From the NCBI GenBank assembly GCA_002162755.1, contig MAAS01000026.1, forward strand, positions 51,669 through 115,668: a stretch of DNA of 64,000 bases, given 5' to 3'. The stretch is from Gammaproteobacteria bacterium 50_400_T64. Its GTDB lineage: Bacteria; Pseudomonadota; Gammaproteobacteria; Pseudomonadales; Porticoccaceae. The position numbers were made by a program, and so were the translations under genes. Positions 29,215-37,858 of the stretch are shown piece by piece. The first letter of the stretch is position 1. Every line of letters starts with the position of its first letter. The notes beneath the pieces were generated by a model. It was not told the origin of the DNA. It saw nothing but the letters and a program-made list of their open reading frames with translations, and did not search any database.

Positions 29215-32200
29215 ATGTCGAAATGGCAGTTCTGGGTTGACCGCGGCGGTACCTTTACCGACCTGGTCGCCAGAACGCCGGCTGGCGAGCTACGCAGTCT
29301 AAAACTCCTTTCTGAAAACCCCGAGCGCTACGATGATGCCGTGCTTGAGGGTATTCGACTTTTGTTGGCAGCCCCCAGTGTCGCCACTATCCCCACCGCG
29401 CAAATTGAGAGCATTCGCATCGGTACCACCGTGGCGACCAATGCTTTACTCGAGCGCAAGGGCGTGCCCACCCTGTTGGTTACGACGCGGGGTTTTGCCG
29501 ATGCCTTAAAAATTGGCTATCAAAATCGCCCCGACCTCTTTGCCCTCAATATTCAATTACCCGAGCCACTGTATGAAGATGTGCTGGAAATTGACGAGCG
29601 TCTGGCAGCCGATGGTAGCGTTGTGCGGCCATTGCAGGCCGAGAACTATCTAAGTGAATTGAAGGCCGCTTACCAGCGGGGTTTACGTGCCGTGGCTGTG
29701 GTCTTTATGCACGGCTATAAAAACCCTGCCCACGAACTGGCCATTGGCAAGATTGCTGAGCAGGCCGGGTTTGAGCAGGTTTCTCTTAGTCATGAAGTTA
29801 GCCCGTTAGTGAAATTTGTCGGCCGAGGCGATACAACGGTGGTCGATGCTTACATCTCCCCGGTATTAGCGAAATACGTGCAGCGCCTGTCTGCAGCACT
29901 ACCGGATGTCCCTTTGCTGTTTATGCAGTCGAGTGGCGGATTGACCGATGCGGCGAATTTCCAGGGTCGTAACAGTCTGCTTTCTGGCCCGGCCGGTGGC
30001 GTGGTGGGCGCGGTAATAACTGCTGCTGAAGTCGGCTGTAACAAAGTGCTGGGCTTTGATATGGGCGGTACCTCTACCGACGTTTGGCATTACAAAGGCG
30101 AATACCAGCGGGTTTATGAAACGCAACTCGCCGGGGTGCGGCTGCGAGTGCCGATGATGGATATTCACACCGTGGCTGCTGGTGGTGGCTCGCTGTGCTA
30201 TTGCGACGGCTCGCGTTTTCGCGTGGGGCCGGAGTCAGCCGGTGCTGATCCCGGCCCAGCCTGTTACCGGCGCGGCGGGCCACTGACCGTTACCGATTGT
30301 AATTTGGTGCTGGGCAGGTTGGCGCTGGAGCACTTTCCCGCCGTGTTTGGCCCGGGAGGTGATGAGCCGCTGAGTGTTGATGCCGCACGGGCGAAGTTGC
30401 AGGTAGAGGCGGAGAAAATCCGTCAACATAATCGCGAGCCGCTTTCGTTGGAAGAGGTGGCTTCAGGCTTTATCGGCATTGCTGTGCAGAGCATGGCGGG
30501 TGCGATTAAAACTATTTCCACCCAGCGCGGTTACGACGTTGGCGAATATGCCTTAGCCTGTTTTGGGGGTGCCGGTGGTCAACATGCCTGCGCAGTGGCT
30601 GCGGTGCTGGGGGTGGAGAGGGTACTGATTCATCCGCTGGCTGGCGTGTTATCCGCCTTAGGTATGGGGCTGGCTTCCGTCTCTGCCTTGGCAGATCGAA
30701 CGCTGGGGTGGTCAATGCAATCGCTCAATGAAGACAGTCTGGCCGAGCAGTTTGTGAGTTTGCAGGCGGAGGCACTTGAGTATCTGCCAGAGGAAAAGCA
30801 GGGCCAGCTACGTTTGGTAGAGAAAGCCTACATTCGTTACGAGGGGGCAGACACCGTGCTCGCCGTAGCCCACGACTGTGGTGCGGTAATGCAAGCGGCT
30901 TTTGAGCAGGCTCACCGTGAGCGCTTCTCTTTCCTGCAAAGTGGTAAGGCCTTATTGATTGAAAGTATTTCCCTTGAAGCGGTGCTGGAGCAAGAAGGAC
31001 AGGCCTTCGATGCCAGTACGAGTCCACAGCCCGCTAAATCAGAGAGCACTTCGCCGGTCTACAGTGACGGTGAATATTTGACGACACCGATTACGCAGCG
31101 GGACAGTTTGCAGGCAGGCTCCGTCGTACACGGCCCGGTCATGATTGTTGACAGTAATTCGACCACTATTGTCGACCCCGGTTGGCAGGTTGAGATGCTA
31201 CCCGGCGGCGTGTTGCAGCTCAGTAAAGCGCAGGAGAGGAGTGAGCGGCGCGAGGTGTCTGTTGCGCGCAACCCGGTGCAACTGGAGATTTTCAACTACC
31301 AGTTTATGGCCATCGCCGAACAAATGGGTGCGGTGCTGGCCAATACAGCCCACTCGGTGAATATCAAAGAACGCTTTGATTTCTCCTGCGCCCTGTTTGA
31401 TGCCAATGCCAATTTGATTGCCAATGCCCCCCACGTGCCCGTGCATCTGGGCTCAATGGGTGAAACCGTCGCGTGTTTGATCAAAGCTCGTACTGGTAAT
31501 ATTCAACCGGGTGATGTTTATCTGGTCAACTCGCCCTATGCCGGCGGCACCCATTTACCCGATTTAACCGTGGTGAGTCCTGTTTTTAGTTCAGCGTTTA
31601 ATGCGCAGGATTGTGAGTTGAATCACGAACCAGACTTCTACGTCGCAACCCGTGCTCACCATGCAGATATTGGCGGTATTAGCCCGGGTTCAATGCCTGC
31701 CGAAAGTCGCCACATTGATGAGGAAGGTGTACTGATAGAAAACTTTCTTTTGGTGCAGGCAGGGCAGTTTAGAGAAGACGCGATTCGTGAACTGTTGGCC
31801 AGTGGCTCCTATCCTGCACGCAATATCGAGCAGAATATTGCTGATTTACAGGCCCAGGTGGCAGCCAATAGCTATGGGCTCGCCGAATTAAAAAAGTTGG
31901 TAAAAAACTATGGCCGCGATGTTGTTATCGCCTATATGCAGCATATTCAGGACAATGCCGAAGAGGCGGTGCGCCGGGTAATCACGACATTGCACGATGG
32001 CAGCTTTGAATATGCTATGGACGATGGGGGGCGCGTCAAAGTGGCGGTGAGTATTGATCAGGCTGAGGCGCGGATGTGTATTGATTTTAGTGGCACCTCC
32101 GTGCAATTGCCGGGCAATTTTAATGCCCCCTCTGCAGTGTGTCGGGCGGCCGTGTTGTATGTACTGCGCACTCTGGTGGCAGAGCCCATCCCTCTCAATG

Positions 32201-32820
32201 CGGGTTGCCTGCGTCCGGTCGATATTATTATTCCGTCCGGCAGTCTGTTAAGCCCTCGCTACCCCGCTGCGGTGGTCGCGGGTAATGTTGAAACCTCGCA
32301 ATACGTGGCTGACGTGCTCTATGGCGCTCTGGGCGTGCTGGCAGGTTCTCAGGGCACCATGAATAACCTGACTTTCGGCAACGAAAATTATCAGTACTAC
32401 GAAACTATTTGTGGGGGTGCCGGTGCTGGCGATGGATTTGCCGGAGCCAGTGCTGTGCAGGTGCATATGACCAATTCGCGCCTGACAGATGCGGAGATAC
32501 TCGAATTGCGGTTTCCGGTAATGCTGGAGGAATTTTCCATTCGACGCGGCAGTGGTGGTGCCGGTCAATACCCTGGTGGTGATGGCGTGAAACGAAGTCT
32601 GCGTTTTCTTGAGCCTATGGCGGTGAGTATTTTGAGCGGCCATCGCCGAGTGCCAGCCTTCGGTTTGTTGGGTGGAGGTGAGGGGATGACCGGGAAAAAT
32701 GAGCTTATAAAAAAGGGGGGTAGCGGACGATTATTGTCCCCCACGGCTAGTTTTAGTGTTGAAGCTGGAGATATTTTGACCCTCAGTACACCAGGCGCGG
32801 GTGGTGTTGGAGAGGGCTAG
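29215..32820 (+). CDS. 5-oxoprolinase / fused hydantoinase A-B family protein
   Basis: 1201 aa; WVDRGGTFTDLVARTPAGELRSLKLLSENP, GFDMGGTSTDVWHY, AHHADIGGISPGSMP, NFNAPSAVCRAAVLYVLR. Confidence 0.93.
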   Translation: MSKWQFWVDRGGTFTDLVARTPAGELRSLKLLSENPERYDDAVLEGIRLLLAAPSVATIPTAQIESIRIGTTVATNALLERKGVPTLLVTTRGFADALKIGYQNRPDLFALNIQLPEPLYEDVLEIDERLAADGSVVRPLQAENYLSELKAAYQRGLRAVAVVFMHGYKNPAHELAIGKIAEQAGFEQVSLSHEVSPLVKFVGRGDTTVVDAYISPVLAKYVQRLSAALPDVPLLFMQSSGGLTDAANFQGRNSLLSGPAGGVVGAVITAAEVGCNKVLGFDMGGTSTDVWHYKGEYQRVYETQLAGVRLRVPMMDIHTVAAGGGSLCYCDGSRFRVGPESAGADPGPACYRRGGPLTVTDCNLVLGRLALEHFPAVFGPGGDEPLSVDAARAKLQVEAEKIRQHNREPLSLEEVASGFIGIAVQSMAGAIKTISTQRGYDVGEYALACFGGAGGQHACAVAAVLGVERVLIHPLAGVLSALGMGLASVSALADRTLGWSMQSLNEDSLAEQFVSLQAEALEYLPEEKQGQLRLVEKAYIRYEGADTVLAVAHDCGAVMQAAFEQAHRERFSFLQSGKALLIESISLEAVLEQEGQAFDASTSPQPAKSESTSPVYSDGEYLTTPITQRDSLQAGSVVHGPVMIVDSNSTTIVDPGWQVEMLPGGVLQLSKAQERSERREVSVARNPVQLEIFNYQFMAIAEQMGAVLANTAHSVNIKERFDFSCALFDANANLIANAPHVPVHLGSMGETVACLIKARTGNIQPGDVYLVNSPYAGGTHLPDLTVVSPVFSSAFNAQDCELNHEPDFYVATRAHHADIGGISPGSMPAESRHIDEEGVLIENFLLVQAGQFREDAIRELLASGSYPARNIEQNIADLQAQVAANSYGLAELKKLVKNYGRDVVIAYMQHIQDNAEEAVRRVITTLHDGSFEYAMDDGGRVKVAVSIDQAEARMCIDFSGTSVQLPGNFNAPSAVCRAAVLYVLRTLVAEPIPLNAGCLRPVDIIIPSGSLLSPRYPAAVVAGNVETSQYVADVLYGALGVLAGSQGTMNNLTFGNENYQYYETICGGAGAGDGFAGASAVQVHMTNSRLTDAEILELRFPVMLEEFSIRRGSGGAGQYPGGDGVKRSLRFLEPMAVSILSGHRRVPAFGLLGGGEGMTGKNELIKKGGSGRLLSPTASFSVEAGDILTLSTPGAGGVGEG

Positions 32821-33003
32821 AAGCATTTGATTTTCGAAGACATAGTGATTTTCAGTTATAAATAGTATTATTTTCAGTTATTGGTGTGTGTGAAATCACT
32901 TTCTCATCTCTCTACCGAGAATTATAAAACAGAGTAAAAACAAGCGACTAGGTCGCATTTTTCAATATATGTAAATGAGGTGACGTTTATTCCGGCAAAT
33001 CAC

Positions 33004-33032
33004 TTGACACCCCAACTGCCAAAGATTACCTT
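33004..33032 (+). promoter_or_regulatory. Candidate sigma70-type promoter for the DUF1302 cluster
   Basis: TTGACA (33004-33009) - 17 nt - TACCTT (33027-33032). Confidence 0.4.
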
Positions 33033-33105
33033 TCGCAAACGTTAATAATAAAAATAAAGATTATTTTCGCGTACCTAAATAAGAATCATAAATGGGGGTG
33101 TCATC

Positions 33106-34905
33106 TTGAAGTATTCCAGCTTCAATTCAGAAAGTTTTGTTAAAAATTACACGGCTATTGCCAAAGCGACTACCGCAGCTGCGTTAATACTGGCAGCTAC
33201 TCAGGCGCAGGCATTTCGTTTTGAGGCCGGTGAGTGGGATGGTTATTTCGATACGGTCTTTTCAGCTAGTGCCGCAATGAGAGTGGAGAATTCGTCACAT
33301 ATTGGTGCGGCAAATCCAACCGGTAATGCGACGATTTTTCGCGATGCAGGGGATGTGTATTCCTCTCCGGTTTCCTTATTGACCGATTTTGGTATGAATA
33401 AAGACGGCTTTGGTTTCCTTACCCGTTTTTCTTATACCTATGATTACACCATTATGCATAAGGATTGTAGTAATTGTGAGCGGCCCAATGTTTGGCCAAA
33501 TGCACCAGCTGGCTTCAACCAGGGTACACCAGCAACAGAGTACATAGATGGTATTGACAGCTCAGCGCAGAATTTGGCGGGTAACAAATTTACGCTTTAT
33601 GACGCCTTTGTCTACGGTAGCTGGGATGTCTTTGGTGGGCATCCACTCAATGTGCGTGTCGGTAAACAGGTGATCAACTGGGGTGAAAGTAATATTCAGG
33701 GTGGTGGTATTAGTCAGATGATGAATCCAAAGGATTTATCTAAGGCAACCACACCGGGCACCGATGTTAAAGAAACCTTAATACCGCAAGAATCAGTTTA
33801 CTTAAACTTTGGTTTTACTGACGAAATTAGTCTGGAAGCCTACTACACCTGGAATTGGCGCAATTCGACCTTTATTGGTGCAGGTACTTATTTTAGCCCC
33901 TTCGATTTTTTGGGTAAAGGTTACAACCCTGACCTCTTTGTCCGCGGGATTGAAAAAGCCGGTGAAGAAGAGCCTGAAAGTGGTGGTCAGTACGGTATTA
34001 ATATGCACTTCATCATTCCTTCCTGGAATTATGCAGATCTGGGTATTTACTATGTAAGATCCCATGCATTTAATCCCCGGTTAGGTCTGAATGAGGATTA
34101 TGTGGTTCATCCAGATGCAGCCAGACCTGGTGCGGATACCTTGGCGGGCTACCAGTGGATCTATGCTGAGGATCAGGATACTTTTGCGATATCCCTCAAT
34201 GGTGAAGCCATGTGGGATGGTTCTTTTGCGGTGGAGCTCAACCTCAAGACTGATTTTTACGATACGCGTGAATGTCGTAATCTACACGGTATAAGTGGCG
34301 TTGGTGTGCCCGATTTAGGCGGTATGACTGTTGGAGCGGCTTTTGGTTTAGGGACAGATGCTGACTTTGCTAATAACGACGCGCAAGGCACCATTCCTGG
34401 TTGTGATATTGAGGCCTCTGATGTTTATACCTTCTTAGGTAATTATACTCGCTCTGTGGGTACGGATATATTTGGCGCTGATAAAATGAGCACTATTTTT
34501 GATGTGTCGATGGTCTGGATTGATGGCTTATCCGGGGGTGATCTAACAGATAGAGATAACACCAATACCAATGTTGATACAGGCAGGTTTGATGGCGTTG
34601 ATGCACTTGATCGACCCATTACTGACTTTTCGTGGGGATATACTGCAGTTTTGGCATTAGAGTATAACGATGTCTTTGCCAACGTTAATGTTAGTCCAAC
34701 ACTGATTTTTGTTCACAATGTCGAAGGCTATACACCTTTCAATGCAGGTTCGATGGTGGAAAATCAGCGTGTGATAGTGGCCAAGGTTGGCTTCAGTTAC
34801 TTAACGAGCACGACGGTTGACTTGCAATATACAACCTGGTTGGGAACGGCAGGTACAAGTGAAGACAAGGATAACGTCTCCATCGTATTTAAGCGTAGTT
34901 TCTAG
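33106..34905 (+). CDS. DUF1302 family outer-membrane-type protein
   Basis: Signal-like N-term, then FRFEAGEWDGYFDTVFSASAAMRVE...VRVGKQVINWGES...GGISQMMNPKDLSKA; TTG start. Confidence 0.85.
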   Translation: MKYSSFNSESFVKNYTAIAKATTAAALILAATQAQAFRFEAGEWDGYFDTVFSASAAMRVENSSHIGAANPTGNATIFRDAGDVYSSPVSLLTDFGMNKDGFGFLTRFSYTYDYTIMHKDCSNCERPNVWPNAPAGFNQGTPATEYIDGIDSSAQNLAGNKFTLYDAFVYGSWDVFGGHPLNVRVGKQVINWGESNIQGGGISQMMNPKDLSKATTPGTDVKETLIPQESVYLNFGFTDEISLEAYYTWNWRNSTFIGAGTYFSPFDFLGKGYNPDLFVRGIEKAGEEEPESGGQYGINMHFIIPSWNYADLGIYYVRSHAFNPRLGLNEDYVVHPDAARPGADTLAGYQWIYAEDQDTFAISLNGEAMWDGSFAVELNLKTDFYDTRECRNLHGISGVGVPDLGGMTVGAAFGLGTDADFANNDAQGTIPGCDIEASDVYTFLGNYTRSVGTDIFGADKMSTIFDVSMVWIDGLSGGDLTDRDNTNTNVDTGRFDGVDALDRPITDFSWGYTAVLALEYNDVFANVNVSPTLIFVHNVEGYTPFNAGSMVENQRVIVAKVGFSYLTSTTVDLQYTTWLGTAGTSEDKDNVSIVFKRSF

Positions 34906-34906
34906 A

Positions 34907-34946
34907 GGAGCAAGACTGTAGCTAAGTATAGCTACAGTCTTGCTCC
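34907..34946 (+). other. Perfect intergenic stem-loop between DUF1302 and DUF1329 genes
   Basis: GGAGCAAGACTGTAGCTA-AGTA-TAGCTACAGTCTTGCTCC, 18-bp perfect arms, 4-nt loop, no T-tract. Confidence 0.85.
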
Positions 34947-34996
34947 CAGTAAGAAATAGAAAACCCTATAAAAATAAAGTACAGAAGGTAGTGATT

Positions 34997-36412
34997 ATGT
35001 TGAAAAATACTGAAATAAAAAGAATAGGCAAGGTTCAGGGCCTTGTTGCTGCAGGTGCTTTTGCCCTGTTTGCAGCTGCGCCATTGGCCTTTGCTAAATC
35101 GACACCTGAAGAAATTGCAAAGTTGGGCCTTGAAGGTACGGAGCTAACACCCGTTGGTGCTGTTCGTGCCGGTAATGCCGAAGGCACTATTCCCGAGTGG
35201 AAAAATGAGCGAGTACAGGCACCGTCAGATTTCGTCGTGGGTCAGTATCATACGGATCCGTTTCGTGATGATAAAATCAAGTTTACAATCACGGCTAAGA
35301 ATTACACAGATCACACTGATAAGTTGTCTGAAGGCCAAATCGCGATGTTCAAAACCTATCCCGAATGGTTTATGAATGTCTATGAAACACGGCGCTCAGC
35401 AGTCTATGCTCCTTATATCTACGAGGCTGCTCTGGAAAATGCAGGTACTGCTGAGATTGTTTTGGCACCTGACAAGGGGCAGGGAGTGGTTGGCTTTAAA
35501 GATGCGCATCACTCCTGGGCTTTCCCTATACCCAAAAATGGTAATGAGCTGTTAATCAATCAGGCGACTCGCCCATTGAATGTCTGGGTTGATAGTATGG
35601 AGCAAACCCTGGCGATTACTTCAACGGGTAAATTTACTGTCAATCAGCTTTCTATTCAGCAGCACTATAAATACAGCGATCCTGATATTGAGGACTTCGA
35701 TCCCGAGACAGATCATCTTCATTACTATCAAACTCTTTTAGCGCCGGCGAAGGTTGCGGGTCAGGTTGTACTGGCGAAAGACCCCGTGTCATTTACCAAG
35801 AAGTTCCGTGGTGCCTGGGCTTACAGTCCTGGTCAGCGACGTGTGAAAAGGGCGCCACAGATTGTTTACGACAACCCTTTGACCGCAACAGATGGCCTGG
35901 CAACGACGGATCAGAAGTGGGGTTATAACGGCCCTAATGATAGATTCTCATGGAAGATGCTCGGTAAGAAAGAGATGTATGTTCCCTACAATGCCTACAA
36001 GCTGCACTCAGCTGACGCGACAATCGATAAGGTTATTACCGCAGAAGGTCGCTTGAATCAGGACTACGCTCGTTATGAGCTGCATCGTGTATGGATTCTT
36101 GAGGGGACGCTTAAAGAGGGCACGAGCCACGACTATGCGCGACGAGTGATGTACCTTGATGAAGATTCTTACTTTATTATGGTAGCTGATGGCTATGACC
36201 GCCGTGGTGAAATCTGGCGTTATTGGGAAGACCACGATGTTATGTACTATGACATTGGTTTTCAGGCGCCAGCAGCTGAGTTTCAATACGACATGCAGGC
36301 CGGACGTATGGTTGCGCTACTTTTTGATAAAGCCAATCCACCAGACTTTACGGGCCGTTGGGAGGATAAATATTTTACTCCTGCTTCGATTCGGCGTAAC
36401 GGGGTTAGGTAG
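34997..36412 (+). CDS. DUF1329 family protein
   Basis: Signal-like GLVAAGAFALFAAAPLAFA, then LGLEGTELTPVGAVRAGNAEGTIPEW; ATG 34997 preferred over ORF-track start 34940, which lies in the stem-loop. Confidence 0.87.
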   Translation: MLKNTEIKRIGKVQGLVAAGAFALFAAAPLAFAKSTPEEIAKLGLEGTELTPVGAVRAGNAEGTIPEWKNERVQAPSDFVVGQYHTDPFRDDKIKFTITAKNYTDHTDKLSEGQIAMFKTYPEWFMNVYETRRSAVYAPYIYEAALENAGTAEIVLAPDKGQGVVGFKDAHHSWAFPIPKNGNELLINQATRPLNVWVDSMEQTLAITSTGKFTVNQLSIQQHYKYSDPDIEDFDPETDHLHYYQTLLAPAKVAGQVVLAKDPVSFTKKFRGAWAYSPGQRRVKRAPQIVYDNPLTATDGLATTDQKWGYNGPNDRFSWKMLGKKEMYVPYNAYKLHSADATIDKVITAEGRLNQDYARYELHRVWILEGTLKEGTSHDYARRVMYLDEDSYFIMVADGYDRRGEIWRYWEDHDVMYYDIGFQAPAAEFQYDMQAGRMVALLFDKANPPDFTGRWEDKYFTPASIRRNGVR

Positions 36413-36430
36413 TATTGATATTGGCGATTG

Positions 36431-36465
36431 AAAAAAGGCAGGTGTTAAACACCTGCCTTTTTTTG
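36431..36465 (+). terminator. Intrinsic terminator after DUF1329 gene
   Basis: AAAAAAGGCAGGTGTTAAACACCTGCCTTTTTTT. Confidence 0.9.
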
Positions 36466-36692
36466 TTTTAAATTTAATAATAACTAAATTTAATTAAGGA
36501 TAATTCGACTGAGTTGATTCTATAAGCATTAGGGATTTAAAGAGAAAATAAATAGAGTTTATAAGGTTAATAATTTACACTATGTAAATCAGTTGTCATT
36601 TGCGGGTCTGGCGAAAATAATCTGTATTAATAAAGACTTGAGCTGTAAGTTTTTGATTGCTGAGTATAAATGGATTGAGTGGAATTTAAGGG

Positions 36693-37748
36693 GTGGAGAA
36701 CTTGAAGTATTTCCAGTTGTTGGAGAAAAACACGAGGTCGCAACGATCTGGTGTTGGGTTTCTGGGTCGAATTGTAGTTGGCCTTACGGTGTTGTCTTTA
36801 AACTGTTTAGCTTGGTCGGATCAGTCGCTGCAGCGACCAGTGATGAAGTCGAAAATGGCCAGTCATATATTATTGACCGACTCGGTTCATAGTGGTGAGC
36901 GTTATATTGCGCCGGGTTTGTATGGCAATATTATTTCTTCGGCTGACGGTATCAACTGGACGCAGTCTAATTCACCGACACAAGCCTTGCTGACAACTAT
37001 CTTTTTTATTGATGATAAAGAAGGTTGGGTTGGCGGTCATGATACTTTAATTTTACATACTGTTGACGGCGGCGAAAATTGGGAGATTCAATATGAAGAC
37101 CCAATTACAGGTGGTGATATACCCAAGCCAGTCCTGGATATTGTCTTCAAAGATAAAAATCACGGTTATGCGATTGGCGCTTATGGTTTGATACTAATAA
37201 CCAGTGATGGCGGTAAAAATTGGGATATGATCGAGACCTCCTCCGGTCTTTATGACTTGCTGGAAAGTAAGGAAATGGAGCCTGAGCCAAACTTTAACAG
37301 TATGATTCTCTATCAAGATAAGCTGCTTATAGCGGGGGAGCTTGGCACAATTCTTATTTTCGATGAAACAGCTGAAGGTGATGCTCGCTGGCAAATAATC
37401 GATTCCCCCTACACGGGTTCTTTTTTTGGTATAAAGGAGTTGAGTACTGGTGAGTTATTTATTTATGGCTTGCGGGGGAATTTGTATCGTTCGTCAGACG
37501 GTGCGAAAAGCTGGGATAAAATTGAAACAGGTACGATAGCCAATATTTTTGATTGCTTTGAAACGGCAGATGGAATGCTGGTTTTTACAGGTGCAAGTGG
37601 TACTGTTTTACGCATGGATAAGACCGCAATGGCGGCAGAAAAAATGCCCTACCCCCATTTTGATTCACTGATGTCAATACAAACAATAAGAGACGGTGAG
37701 TTGTTGCTATTTGGTAGCGCTGGTGTAAAGACTATTTCAATACAATAA
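36693..37748 (+). CDS. YCF48-related/BNR-repeat beta-propeller protein
   Basis: Repeats GWVGGHDTLILHTVDGGENWE, GYAIGAYGLILITSDGGKNWD, LRGNLYRSSDGAKSWDKIETG; GTG start. Confidence 0.85.
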   Translation: MENLKYFQLLEKNTRSQRSGVGFLGRIVVGLTVLSLNCLAWSDQSLQRPVMKSKMASHILLTDSVHSGERYIAPGLYGNIISSADGINWTQSNSPTQALLTTIFFIDDKEGWVGGHDTLILHTVDGGENWEIQYEDPITGGDIPKPVLDIVFKDKNHGYAIGAYGLILITSDGGKNWDMIETSSGLYDLLESKEMEPEPNFNSMILYQDKLLIAGELGTILIFDETAEGDARWQIIDSPYTGSFFGIKELSTGELFIYGLRGNLYRSSDGAKSWDKIETGTIANIFDCFETADGMLVFTGASGTVLRMDKTAMAAEKMPYPHFDSLMSIQTIRDGELLLFGSAGVKTISIQ

Positions 37749-37858
37749 TTATTTATTCTTTGTTCAATTGGTGCGCTGGGATGGCAGGGGTATTTTCACC
37801 TCAGATATCTTTGCGCTATCTATATTTCCATTTGGCAGAGTAAAAAAGGGTAGTAGTA

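Noticed and set aside
34940-34996. ORF-track start of the DUF1329 gene
   Set aside because: The start lies within the 34907-34946 stem-loop; ATG 34997 directly precedes the signal-peptide region.
36593-36892. 99-aa plus-strand ORF overlapping the YCF48 gene start
   Set aside because: Out-of-frame with the beta-propeller CDS and no recognisable domain.
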